A DNA stretch of 7,196 nucleotides from Actinomycetes bacterium (GTDB lineage Bacteria > Actinomycetota > Actinomycetes > Mycobacteriales > Micromonosporaceae): NCBI GenBank assembly GCA_023437285.1, contig JAEZGP010000140.1, positions 1 to 7,196 on the forward strand, written 5' to 3'. Of this stretch, positions 1 to 7,196 are shown one piece after another. Within the stretch, counting starts at the first letter, position 1, and the number at the start of each line of letters is the position of its first letter. Below the pieces are notes generated by a model, which did no database searches, was not told the DNA's origin, and worked only from the letters and a program-made list of their open reading frames with translations. Position numbers and translations under genes: made by a program.

Positions 1-1843
1 GGGGGGGCCCGGGGGCGGTCGGGGGGGCGCGCCGCGCCGCGGCGCGGTAGGCGTCGGCCTGCAGGCCGTACAGGTTGGCGTAGCGGCCGCCCCGGGCCAA
101 CAGCTCGGCGTGGCCGCCGACCTCCACCAGCCGGCCGGACTCCATCACCAGGATGAGGTCCGCGCCGGCCACCGTAGAGAACCGGTGCGAGACGATCAGC
201 GTGACCGCCCCGGTCGCGGCGGCCGACGCGCGCGCCCGCGCCATGTAGCGCGCGAAGATGGCGTTCTCGCTCGGCGCGTCCAGCGACGCGGTCGGCTCAT
301 CGAGCAGGAACAGCACGGGTCGTTGCCGCATGCTGGCCCGGGCCAGGGCCACCTTCTGCCACTGACCCTCAGACAGCTCGACGCCGCCGAACTGCCAGCC
401 CAGTTCGGTGTCCAGCCCGGCCGGCAGCTTGTCGATCACGGTCTGCGCGTCCGCGTCGGCCACGGCGCGGGCGACCGCCGCCGGGTCGTCGGCCCGGTCG
501 AGGTCGCCCAGGCCGATCGACTCCGCCATCGTGGTCCGGTAGCGACCGAAGTCCTGGAACGCCGCGCTCAGGCCCGCCCGCCACGACGCCGTGTCCAGGT
601 CGGCGAGGTCGACGCCGTCGACCCGGATGGTGCCCGACGTGGGCCGGTAGAACTTCGCCAGCAACTTCACCAGCGTCGTCTTTCCCGACCCGTACTCGCC
701 GACGACGGCGACCACCGACCCGGCCGGCAGCCGCACGCTCACGTCGGCCACCGCGAGCCTCGGCGTTTCCTCGGCCCCGGCCGGATAGCCGAAGCTGACG
801 CCGTCCAGGGTGATTCCGTCACGCAGCGTCGTCGGCGCCGCCAGCGCGGGCCCGGTGCCGGTCGTCGCCGCGCGGTGGCGGCGCAGCCACAGCAGCGGCC
901 CGATGACCCGGCCCGCCCCGCCGACCGCCGACGTGCGGCGCGCGGCCGCCTCCACCGCGAAGCGCAGTTGGGCGCCGACCGTGATGCCGAGCACGAGATC
1001 ACCCGGGCTGCCGGACGTGGCCACGACCAGCCCGAGGGCGCCCAGGAAGCCGAGGCCGAACACGGCCCAGCCGGCCGCCGCCCAGCCCGCGGCGACGAAC
1101 CGGGCCCGTGCCCTGACCCGCAGCCATGCGTCCCACGCGACGCGCTGGCGCTCGACCAGCTCACCGGCGACCCCGGCGACCCGGATCTCCTTGCTGGACG
1201 AGGCCGTGGTGGCGAGGGTGAACAGGTGCCGCTCGACCCGGCGCGCCTCCGCGGCGTCGGTCTCCGCCCGCTGGATGCCCGGCCGGCCGATCCGTTCGAA
1301 ACCCAGCGGCGCCGCCGCGAACACCAACAACCCCAGCAGGTACGGCGAGACGCTGCCGAGGGCGGCCAGGCTCAGCGCGAGCCGGGCCACCAGGCTGATC
1401 GCCTCGACCGCCGACCAGGCCGAGGTGATGACCGCGTACGGCTCGGAACGCACGATGTCGAGCCGATTGAGGAACTCGGGCCGCTCCAGGTGTTCCAGCG
1501 TCTCGATGCCGGTCGCGATCTCCAGCGTCTCCGGCTGGAGCTGGGTGATGGCGACGTGCTCGACCAGCATCGTGTGCGCCGACATGGCCAGGCTGCCGGC
1601 CACGAGTTGCAGCGCGTACGCCAGCGCGGCGCCCACGGCACCCACCGCGATCGCGGTCGTGTCGTCGCGGCCGGTCCCGTCGACGATCTCGCGCAGCGCG
1701 CGGCCGACCGCTACGAACGACAGGCTGTCCAGCACCATCAGGAGCAGCAGCGCGGTGGAGATCCAGGGCGCCAGCCGGAACGACCGCCCCAGCATCTCCC
1801 GCCAGATCGCCACCGTGGCCTTCGCGCCGGGGCGTTCGGTCAC
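1..1843 (-). CDS. ABC exporter half-transporter (membrane domain fused to ATPase), second of a pair; 3' end off the window
   Basis: This is a type IV (ABCB-like) exporter subunit, with an N-terminal membrane domain and a C-terminal ATPase, that would use ATP to move a substrate out through the cytoplasmic membrane. I translated 614 codons without a stop. Hydrophobic segments lie near residues 27-47, 64-87, 137-180 and 248-290, and a coupling motif EIRVAG lies near 219. The ATPase has Walker A GEYGSGKTT (382-390), Q-loop Q430, signature LSEGQ (490-494), Walker B with D515 and E516, D-loop SLD (520-522) and H-loop H553, so it looks catalytically intact. There is no N-terminal C39 peptidase domain. 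The visible end, LYGLQADAYR followed by an Ala/Arg/Pro tail, is the usual exporter C-terminus, so only a few codons should be missing. The GTG start is set by a strong ribosome site and by a 4-bp overlap (GTGA) with the upstream ABC gene. The partner relation is inferred and the substrate is unknown. Confidence 0.93.
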   Translation of the reverse strand, partial: MTERPGAKATVAIWREMLGRSFRLAPWISTALLLLMVLDSLSFVAVGRALREIVDGTGRDDTTAIAVGAVGAALAYALQLVAGSLAMSAHTMLVEHVAITQLQPETLEIATGIETLEHLERPEFLNRLDIVRSEPYAVITSAWSAVEAISLVARLALSLAALGSVSPYLLGLLVFAAAPLGFERIGRPGIQRAETDAAEARRVERHLFTLATTASSSKEIRVAGVAGELVERQRVAWDAWLRVRARARFVAAGWAAAGWAVFGLGFLGALGLVVATSGSPGDLVLGITVGAQLRFAVEAAARRTSAVGGAGRVIGPLLWLRRHRAATTGTGPALAAPTTLRDGITLDGVSFGYPAGAEETPRLAVADVSVRLPAGSVVAVVGEYGSGKTTLVKLLAKFYRPTSGTIRVDGVDLADLDTASWRAGLSAAFQDFGRYRTTMAESIGLGDLDRADDPAAVARAVADADAQTVIDKLPAGLDTELGWQFGGVELSEGQWQKVALARASMRQRPVLFLLDEPTASLDAPSENAIFARYMARARASAAATGAVTLIVSHRFSTVAGADLILVMESGRLVEVGGHAELLARGGRYANLYGLQADAYRAAARRAPPTAPGPP

Positions 1844-3726
1844 GACGGCACCTCCTCGATCCGGTCGTCGTAACCGCGGGTGAAGCGCTCGGCCTGCAGG
1901 GCGAACATCCCGGCGTACCGGCCGTCGCGCGCGATCAGCTCGGCATGGGTGCCGTCCTCCACGACCCGGCCGCCGTCGAGCAGCACGATGCGGTCGGCCT
2001 GGCGTACGGTCGACAGGCGGTGCGAGATCAGCACGACCGTGGCGTTGCCACGGGCCCGCATCAGCCGCGCGAACACGTCGAACTCCGTGCGTACGTCCAG
2101 ATGGGCGGTGGGCTCGTCGAGGACGAGGACGCGCGCGCCGCGGTGCACGGCGTACAGGGCCCGGGTCAGCGCGACCTGCTGCCACTGGCCGCCGGACAGG
2201 TCGACGCCGCCGGTACGGTCGCGGGCCAGCGGCGTGTCCCAGCCGGCCGGCAGGTCGTCGATCAGGCGCGTCACCCCGGACTCCGCAGCGGCCTGTCGCA
2301 ACGCGGCCTCGTCGAGGGCGCCGCCCTGACCCAGCCGGACGTTGTCGACGGCCGGCAGGTGGTAGCGGACGAAGTCCTGGAACACGATCGCCAGCCGGCG
2401 CCGCCACGCCGCGATGCCGCCGGTCGCCGGGTCGGCGATGTCGATGCCATCGGCGGTGATCCGGCCGGCCGTCGGCTCGTACAGGCCGGCGAGCAGCTTC
2501 GTCATCGTGGACTTGCCCGCGCCGTTGAGGCCGACCACGGCGACCAGCTCGCCGGGCCGCAACTCCAGGTCGAGCTTGTCGAGGACGAGCCGGTCGGCAC
2601 CCTCGTAGCCGAAGCTGACGCCCTCGAACCGGACGAGCGGCGGGCGGCCCGGCGCCTGGTCGGAGGGGACGACCTCCGGGTCCGGTGCCGCCAGCAGCTC
2701 ACGGACCTGCTCGTACGCCCGCATCACCGCCTGCGCGCCGGCGATCATGACCGAGTCGTACGTGTAGAACGTGACGGAGTACACCGCCCACGCCGCCGTG
2801 AGCACGGCGGTCTCGGTGGCGATCGTGGCCCGCCCGTCGGCCGTGCCGCGCGCCACGAGGTAGTACACGACCGCGACCGGCACGAAGATCAGCAGCGCCG
2901 TACGCCATTTTTCGATGTTCTGCCGGCGCTCGTCGGCGTAGACCGGCCCCAGGTACTGGCGCACCAGCGACCGGTACCGGTCGACGAGCCAGCCGCCGAG
3001 GCCGAAGACGCGCAGTTCCTTGCCCTCCGCGACGGCCGTGGCGACCGTGGTCCAGTAGGTGAACCGCCGCTCGACGGGTGCCTGCGCCTGCCAGATGACG
3101 TAGTGCCGGTGAGCGACGTGCAGCAGGTGTGCCCGGTTCAGCAGGGCGGGGATCACCAACGCCGGCACGAGCCACCAGGCGTAGGACGCGACGACCGCCG
3201 CGGCGGCGGCCATGCCGAGGTAACGGAAGGGGCGCTGGAGCATGACGAGCGCCCCGTCGGACGGCCTCTGTTCAGCCCAGGTCACGGGGTCGGCCGAGGC
3301 CGTGCGCAGCAGGTCCTGGACCTCGGGTCGTTCCAGGACGCTCACCGTCGGCACGCCGGTCGCCAGCCGCGCGACCCGCGCCCGGTGCGCGCCGTCCATC
3401 TGCCCGGCCGCCAGAAACTCCACCGGTTGGAACACCGCGCCGAGACCCTGGTCCGCCATGATCACGGCACCGAGGATCAGCAGGGGCACGACGACGCCGC
3501 CCTCGCGGTCGACGCCGTCGATCAGTGCGGCCGTCGCCACGGCGGTGGCCGCCGGCAGCGTCGAACGCAGCAGGTAACCCGCGGACAAGGTCGCGAGCGT
3601 CGCCGGCCGTACGTCCCGCAACGGTCGCGCGAGCAGCAGAGAATTCCGCGGAATGGCCATCACCCCGTTCCGACCGGTAACCCTGGTTTCGAAACGGGGA
3701 TTCGACAAATCCTTTTGGCCGCGCAT
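1840..3726 (-). CDS. ABC exporter half-transporter (membrane domain fused to ATPase), first of a pair
   Basis: The protein is 628 residues from the first ATG, or 606 from the more likely ATG at 3660. Hydrophobic segments lie near residues 43-71, 78-98, 168-196, 275-292 and 303-326, and a coupling motif EGKELRVFG lies at 234-242. The ATPase has Walker A GLNGAGKST (399-407), Q-loop Q450, signature LSGGQ (510-514), Walker B VLVLDEP (533-539) with catalytic E538, D-loop HLD (542-544) and H-loop H569. Numbering is from the first ATG. It should pair with the overlapping ABC gene downstream as a heterodimer. Both subunits keep the catalytic glutamate, so neither ATP site is obviously degenerate from its own motifs. 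There is no peptidase domain. The ATG at 3726 begins four bases after a terminator-like stem and has no ribosome site, and the first 22 residues do not resemble an exporter N-terminus. MAIPRNSLLLARPLRDVRP, from 3660, does. The substrate is unknown; drug, lipid or peptide export are all possible. Confidence 0.93.
   Translation of the reverse strand: MRGQKDLSNPRFETRVTGRNGVMAIPRNSLLLARPLRDVRPATLATLSAGYLLRSTLPAATAVATAALIDGVDREGGVVVPLLILGAVIMADQGLGAVFQPVEFLAAGQMDGAHRARVARLATGVPTVSVLERPEVQDLLRTASADPVTWAEQRPSDGALVMLQRPFRYLGMAAAAAVVASYAWWLVPALVIPALLNRAHLLHVAHRHYVIWQAQAPVERRFTYWTTVATAVAEGKELRVFGLGGWLVDRYRSLVRQYLGPVYADERRQNIEKWRTALLIFVPVAVVYYLVARGTADGRATIATETAVLTAAWAVYSVTFYTYDSVMIAGAQAVMRAYEQVRELLAAPDPEVVPSDQAPGRPPLVRFEGVSFGYEGADRLVLDKLDLELRPGELVAVVGLNGAGKSTMTKLLAGLYEPTAGRITADGIDIADPATGGIAAWRRRLAIVFQDFVRYHLPAVDNVRLGQGGALDEAALRQAAAESGVTRLIDDLPAGWDTPLARDRTGGVDLSGGQWQQVALTRALYAVHRGARVLVLDEPTAHLDVRTEFDVFARLMRARGNATVVLISHRLSTVRQADRIVLLDGGRVVEDGTHAELIARDGRYAGMFALQAERFTRGYDDRIEEVPS
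1851..1857 (-). promoter_or_regulatory. Ribosome binding site of the second ABC gene
   Basis: GAGGAGG on the minus strand lies 7 bases before the GTG at 1843, inside the last codons of the upstream ABC gene. It fixes the start of the downstream gene and, with the GTGA stop/start overlap, supports coupled translation of the two subunits. Confidence 0.8.
3679..3702. promoter_or_regulatory. Operator-like interrupted palindrome over the ABC promoter
   Basis: A perfect 10-bp palindrome GTTTCGAAAC (3686-3695) sits in the promoter spacer. Symmetry continues outwards with CC/GG (3682-3683 and 3698-3699) and AA/TT (3679-3680 and 3701-3702), so 18 of 24 positions are symmetric. The dyad covers the spacer and the -10 box, where a dimeric repressor would block polymerase. 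An overlapping inverted repeat, CCCCGTT (3663-3669) with AACGGGG (3693-3699), is also present. No regulator gene lies in the window. Confidence 0.45.
3680..3708 (-). promoter_or_regulatory. Candidate promoter of the ABC exporter operon
   Basis: On the minus strand, -35 TTGTCG (3703-3708) and -10 CAGGGT (3680-3685) are separated by 17 bases. Both resemble actinobacterial housekeeping boxes. Transcription would start near 3672, giving a very short leader to the ATG at 3660 and excluding the ATG at 3726 from the transcript. The local sequence is clearly less GC-rich than its surroundings. It is read by eye only. Confidence 0.45.
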
Positions 3727-3730
3727 GAGT

Positions 3731-3764
3731 GAGGGGCATCCGGCCCACCATCCGGATGCCCCTC
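3731..3764 (-). terminator. Terminator-like hairpin after the GlsB-type gene
   Basis: GAGGGGCATCCGG (3731-3743) and CCGGATGCCCCTC (3752-3764) form a perfect 13-bp stem with an 8-base loop. It begins 37 bases past the stop of the GlsB-like gene and ends just before the ABC operon promoter region. No T-run follows on the minus strand. Stems without a T-run are common as terminators in high-GC actinobacteria, so termination is likely but not certain. Confidence 0.65.
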
Positions 3765-3773
3765 GGGCTCAGT

Positions 3774-3805
3774 TGCGCGTGGTGCTCAGTGCGCGTGGTG
3801 CTTAG
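3774..3805. repeat. 16-bp tandem duplication across the stop of the GlsB-type gene
   Basis: Two adjacent 16-bp units, 3774-3789 and 3790-3805, match at 15 of 16 positions. A partial third copy (GCTCAG) precedes them at 3767-3772. The one mismatch falls in the stop codon of the small membrane-protein gene, which is TAA in the copy used; the neighbouring copy reads TGA. The direct repeat suggests replication slippage. Confidence 0.85.
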
Positions 3806-4080
3806 TAGGTGCTGCTGCGGCGACCGCCGGCCAGCGACACGGTGAGCATGACACCCACGGCGGCCAGGCCAACCTGGATGAGCAGCTCGACCCAGTCGAC
3901 GCCGCTGGTCGTGGCCACACCCAGCGAGCGGGCGATCGCGGTGCCCAGCAGGGCCGCGCCGACACCGATCAGCATGGTCAGCCACAGCGGGATGTTCTGC
4001 CGGCCCGGGACCACCAGGCGCCCGAGGGCACCGACGATGAGGCCGACGATGATGGCCGTGATGATTCCAGTGACAGTCAT
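3802..4080 (-). CDS. GlsB/YeaQ/YmgE-family small membrane protein
   Basis: This 92-residue hydrophobic protein has three membrane segments, near residues 5-24, 32-51 and 63-84. Family features are the glycine-patterned first helix (GLIVGALGRLVVPG, 13-26), a second Gly/Ala helix with GVGAALLG (39-46), and a basic tail ending in GGRRSSTY. Members are often annotated as stress-response or transglycosylase-associated membrane proteins; their biochemical role is not firmly established, and nothing here shows enzymatic activity. The ATG is preceded by GGAGG four bases upstream. It lies 50 bp after the NUDIX gene on the same strand and is followed by a strong hairpin, so it probably ends that transcription unit. 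A candidate promoter overlaps the end of the NUDIX gene. Confidence 0.88.
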   Translation of the reverse strand: MTVTGIITAIIVGLIVGALGRLVVPGRQNIPLWLTMLIGVGAALLGTAIARSLGVATTSGVDWVELLIQVGLAAVGVMLTVSLAGGRRSSTY

Positions 4081-4097
4081 GACGCCTCCAAATCCGG

Positions 4098-4111
4098 GGC
4101 TTTTTCAAGCC
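4098..4111 (-). other. Small GAAA-tetraloop hairpin in the GlsB-type gene leader
   Basis: On the minus strand GGCTT-GAAA-AAGCC forms a 5-bp stem capped by a GNRA tetraloop, about 10 bases before the ribosome site of the GlsB-like gene. It is too short to be a convincing terminator. It could stabilise or modestly regulate the leader, or it could be chance. Confidence 0.35.
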
Positions 4112-4127
4112 TTGGTTATCGCTCGAC

Positions 4128-4157
4128 CGGTTAGTGCCCGAGCGTGGAGAGCGTCAA
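4128..4157 (-). promoter_or_regulatory. Candidate promoter for the GlsB-type gene inside the NUDIX 3' end
   Basis: Minus-strand TTGACG (4152-4157) and TAACCG (4128-4133) are 18 bases apart, fitting a housekeeping -35/-10 pair except for the last -10 base. Overlapping it, GTTT followed after 16 bases by GGGCAC partly matches the SigB/SigF-type stress consensus GTTT-N14-16-GGGTAT. It overlaps the NUDIX coding end, so either match could be accidental. Confidence 0.3.
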
Positions 4158-4661
4158 ACGCGCGCATGCGTCGACAATCGCGGCGTCCATCGTGGAGAAG
4201 GCCATCGGTGGCGCCTTGAGCAGCGGAAACCAGGAATATTCCAGCGACTCGGCCGGGTCGATTCTGATCCGGTCCGCGGGGAGCCGGGCCAGGAAAAAGC
4301 AGTCGAGTACGGGCAGCAGCTCGTCCTGGAACTCGTACTCGCCCATGTACATGCCGACGAGTTCGCCCAGCTCGACGGTGACGCCGAGTTCCTCGCGTCC
4401 CTCCCGCACGGCGGCGTCGCGCGGGTGTTCCCAGCCGTCGCAGAACCCGCCGGGCGTCTCCCACAAACCGGCCTTGGGCGCCACCGCGCGCCGCAGCGCG
4501 AGGAACCGGACGTCGGCGGTCAGCGGGCCGTCGAGGACGATCAGGCTCGCCGTCGGCCGGGCGTTGACAAACAGGGCGTACCCACAGATTGTGCAGGTCG
4601 TGGGTGGGTGAGCGGCCAGCGGCGAGCCGCACCGCGGGCAGTGTGCCGCCTTGGTCGTCAC
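4131..4661 (-). CDS. NUDIX hydrolase with N-terminal zinc ribbon
   Basis: This 176-residue protein should hydrolyse a nucleoside diphosphate linked to another group, using Mg or Mn ions. The Nudix box starts at G72 and reads GFCDGWEHPRDAAVREGREE (72-91), then LGV (92-94). It keeps E78, R86, E87, E90 and E91. The usual hydrophobic position after R-E is G88, a small deviation. Before it, CPRC (8-11) and CTIC (23-26) form a four-cysteine zinc ribbon, as in NudC-like and related Nudix proteins, but it lacks the size and C-terminal SQPWPFPxS motif of NudC. NADH, ADP-ribose or another substrate cannot be chosen from sequence. The GTG start has a weak AGG six bases upstream. It cannot be later than this because C8 begins the ribbon. 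The gene lies 61 bp after lepA on the same strand and may be co-transcribed with it. Confidence 0.9.
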   Translation of the reverse strand: MTTKAAHCPRCGSPLAAHPPTTCTICGYALFVNARPTASLIVLDGPLTADVRFLALRRAVAPKAGLWETPGGFCDGWEHPRDAAVREGREELGVTVELGELVGMYMGEYEFQDELLPVLDCFFLARLPADRIRIDPAESLEYSWFPLLKAPPMAFSTMDAAIVDACARLTLSTLGH

Positions 4662-4670
4662 GGCCGGCCT

Positions 4671-4718
4671 GCCGCTGTCCTGGCCGTCACCGCCGCTGTC
4701 CTGGTCGCCGCTGTCCTG
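4671..4718. repeat. Three 12-bp direct repeats between lepA and the NUDIX gene
   Basis: CAGGACAGCGGC on the minus strand occurs exactly three times, at 4707-4718, 4692-4703 and 4671-4682. The spacings of 15 and 21 bp are both multiples of three. In the NUDIX frame the copies read as a Q-D-S-G repeat that is open right up to the GTG, but no ATG, GTG, TTG or CTG precedes it in frame between the lepA stop and that GTG. Confidence 0.85.
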
Positions 4719-4722
4719 CTCG

Positions 4723-6603
<1,881 letters not shown>

Positions 6604-6633
6604 GTGTGTCCGTTTCCTCGTCGGGTCTGACTA

Positions 6634-6639
6634 GCTATA
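6634..6639 (-). promoter_or_regulatory. Candidate -10 box for lepA
   Basis: TATAGC on the minus strand lies about 30 bases before the lepA start, within an AT-rich island in a GC-rich spacer. No convincing -35 was found 16-19 bases upstream. The box is inside a short inverted repeat, GACTA-GCTA-TAGTC (6629-6642), which on the plus strand also carries TATAGT (6636-6641), a good -10 match facing rpsT. Confidence 0.35.
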
Positions 6640-6681
6640 GTCCCATGCCGGGCCGGGGCCGCGTTCCTTGCGCCGCCCGTT

Positions 6682-6711
6682 TTGGTCCCGCCCCCGGCCA
6701 CCTGGTAACCT
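6682..6711 (+). promoter_or_regulatory. Candidate promoter of rpsT
   Basis: TTGGTC (6682-6687) and TAACCT (6706-6711) are separated by 18 bases and fit a TTG / TAnnnT housekeeping promoter. Transcription would start near 6718, giving a leader of about 80 bases. An alternative, weaker in its -35, is TATAGT at 6636-6641. Confidence 0.45.
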
Positions 6712-6732
6712 GGCTGTTCGCGCGCCGCGCTC

Positions 6733-6760
6733 GATGCCGTGTGCGCAGGATGCATCACGG
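6733..6760 (+). other. Possible folded element in the rpsT leader
   Basis: Two mutually exclusive pairings are visible in the leader: GATGC (6733-6737) with GCATC (6752-6756), and CCGTG (6737-6741) with CACGG (6756-6760). GATGCATC (6749-6756) is itself an 8-bp palindrome. S20 is known to regulate its own synthesis in some bacteria, so a leader element is conceivable. The stems are short and this is weak evidence. Confidence 0.25.
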
Positions 6761-6785
6761 AAGAAACCCCACTACGGAACAGGAC

Positions 6786-6789
6786 GAGG
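6786..6789 (+). promoter_or_regulatory. Ribosome binding site of rpsT
   Basis: GAGG, preceded by a further AGGA, lies 7 bases before the GTG at 6797. It decides the start: the frame is open upstream as far as 6668, but an S20 protein begins at this GTG. Confidence 0.75.
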
Positions 6790-6796
6790 CTGTCGC

Positions 6797-7063
6797 GTGG
6801 CGAACATCAAGTCTCAGATCAAGCGCAACCGGCAGAACGAGAAGGCCCGGCTGCGCAACAAGTCGGTGAAGTCTGCCCTCAAGACCGCCGTCCGCAAGGT
6901 CAACGCCGCCGCTGAGGCCGGCGACGCCGAGTCGGCGACCGCCCTCATGCGCGCCGCCACCAAGCAGCTCGACGTGGCCGTCAGCAAGGGCGTCATCCAC
7001 AAGAACCAGGCCGCGAACCGCAAGTCGGCGATCGCGAAGAAGATCAGCGCGCTCAGCGCCTGA
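6797..7063 (+). CDS. rpsT: 30S ribosomal protein S20
   Basis: This 88-residue, lysine-, arginine- and alanine-rich protein is a primary 16S rRNA binder of the small subunit. It is recognised by the family N-terminus (M)[19 protein letters not shown], the following [14 protein letters not shown], and the C-terminal [19 protein letters not shown]. Its length is exactly usual for the family and its helical-bundle pattern is uninterrupted. The GTG start has a good ribosome site seven bases upstream. It is transcribed away from lepA. In related actinobacteria a DNA polymerase III delta subunit gene (holA) usually follows on the opposite strand; that gene is not in view here. Confidence 0.98.
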   Translation: MANIKSQIKRNRQNEKARLRNKSVKSALKTAVRKVNAAAEAGDAESATALMRAATKQLDVAVSKGVIHKNQAANRKSAIAKKISALSA

Positions 7064-7065
7064 CC

Positions 7066-7105
7066 CACCCGCAACGGGTGCCGAAAGCCCGGCAACGCGC
7101 CGGGC
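7066..7105 (+). terminator. Double hairpin after rpsT, probable terminator
   Basis: CACCCG-CAA-CGGGTG (7066-7080) and GCCCGGC-AACGC-GCCGGGC (7087-7105) are two perfect stems of 6 and 7 bp, the first two bases past the rpsT stop. No T-run follows, as is often so in high-GC genomes. Confidence 0.6.
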
Positions 7106-7162
7106 CCGGCCTCCCTCATCAGCGTTCCCACAGCGGTCGAGCGCGACAAACTCTCCCACCGT

Positions 7163-7196
7163 GGACCGGACCGGCGCACGACGCCCGGCCCGGTCC
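7163..7196. terminator. GC-rich hairpin at the window edge, possibly a terminator of the opposing gene
   Basis: GGACCGG (7163-7169) pairs with CCGGTCC (7190-7196), and CCGG (7171-7174) with CCGG (7185-7188), around one A-C mismatch and a 10-base loop. On the minus strand it is followed about 17 bases later by GAGTTTGTC, a short T-containing stretch. It may terminate a convergent gene beyond the right edge. The arms may continue outside the window. Confidence 0.4.

Noticed and set aside
369..584. Short minus-strand frame inside the second ABC gene as a separate small protein
   Set aside because: The region encodes the Q-loop to signature part of the ATPase in the true frame; the alternative is an arginine/glycine-rich shadow.
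110..1873. Long open frame on the plus strand opposite the second ABC gene
   Set aside because: It is antisense to a gene with all ABC motifs. Its composition (Arg, His, Gln, Asp, Gly) is the usual artefact of high-GC codon bias and it shows no domain.
1945..3732. 595-residue open frame on the plus strand opposite the first ABC gene
   Set aside because: Same antisense artefact; low-complexity charged composition and no recognisable fold or ribosome site.
3272..4108. 278-residue minus-strand frame overlapping the GlsB-type gene and the first ABC gene
   Set aside because: It crosses two recognised genes in another frame and the terminator hairpin, and has an arginine-rich, domain-free translation.
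4671..4718. Direct repeats as a possible CRISPR array
   Set aside because: Units are only 12 bp, spaced by 3 and 9 bp, with no spacers of the required length and no cas genes.
6668..6796. 43-residue N-terminal extension of the S20 reading frame
   Set aside because: The extension covers the predicted promoter and leader, S20 proteins start at the GTG at 6797, and that GTG has a good ribosome site.
6755..7179. Minus-strand frames opposite rpsT (6755-7159 and 6814-7179) as a possible holA end or small gene
   Set aside because: They lie over the rpsT coding sequence and its hairpins and resemble no family.

Overview
The window is very GC-rich chromosomal DNA. Four of its six genes start with GTG, its -10 boxes are of the TAnnnT type, and its proteins are rich in Ala, Arg and Val. 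The LepA and S20 sequences and the divergent lepA/rpsT layout point to a high-GC actinobacterium. Micromonosporaceae is my best guess, from the look of the LepA N-terminus, and is unproven. No phage, insertion-sequence, CRISPR, tRNA or rRNA signal was seen.

Layout from right to left. At 6797-7063 (+) lies rpsT, ribosomal protein S20, followed by a cluster of hairpins. A 193-bp divergent promoter region separates it from lepA (elongation factor 4) at 4723-6603 (-). Reading on along the minus strand come a zinc-ribbon NUDIX hydrolase (4131-4661), a small GlsB/YeaQ/YmgE-type membrane protein (3802-4080), a 13-bp-stem hairpin that looks like a terminator, and two overlapping ABC exporter half-transporter genes (1840-3726, then 1-1843). 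The last of these runs off the left edge, probably with only its final few codons missing.

How the genes fit together. rpsT and lepA are translation genes that are commonly neighbours in actinobacteria. The NUDIX and GlsB-like genes follow lepA closely on the same strand and may be read through from it, though GlsB may have its own promoter. The two ABC genes form a separate unit. Their start and stop codons overlap by 4 bp, so they should be co-translated and most likely build one heterodimeric exporter. Their upstream region holds a plausible promoter with a long interrupted palindrome over the spacer and -10 box, which suggests a dedicated regulator outside the window. Nothing visible identifies the cargo.

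This is mostly a conserved housekeeping region plus an uncharacterised exporter pair. I found no clear new biological system. The points most worth a second look are the operator-like dyad in front of the exporter operon, the in-phase repeats between lepA and the NUDIX gene, and the possible stress promoter inside the end of the NUDIX gene. No stretch longer than 300 bases lacks a gene.
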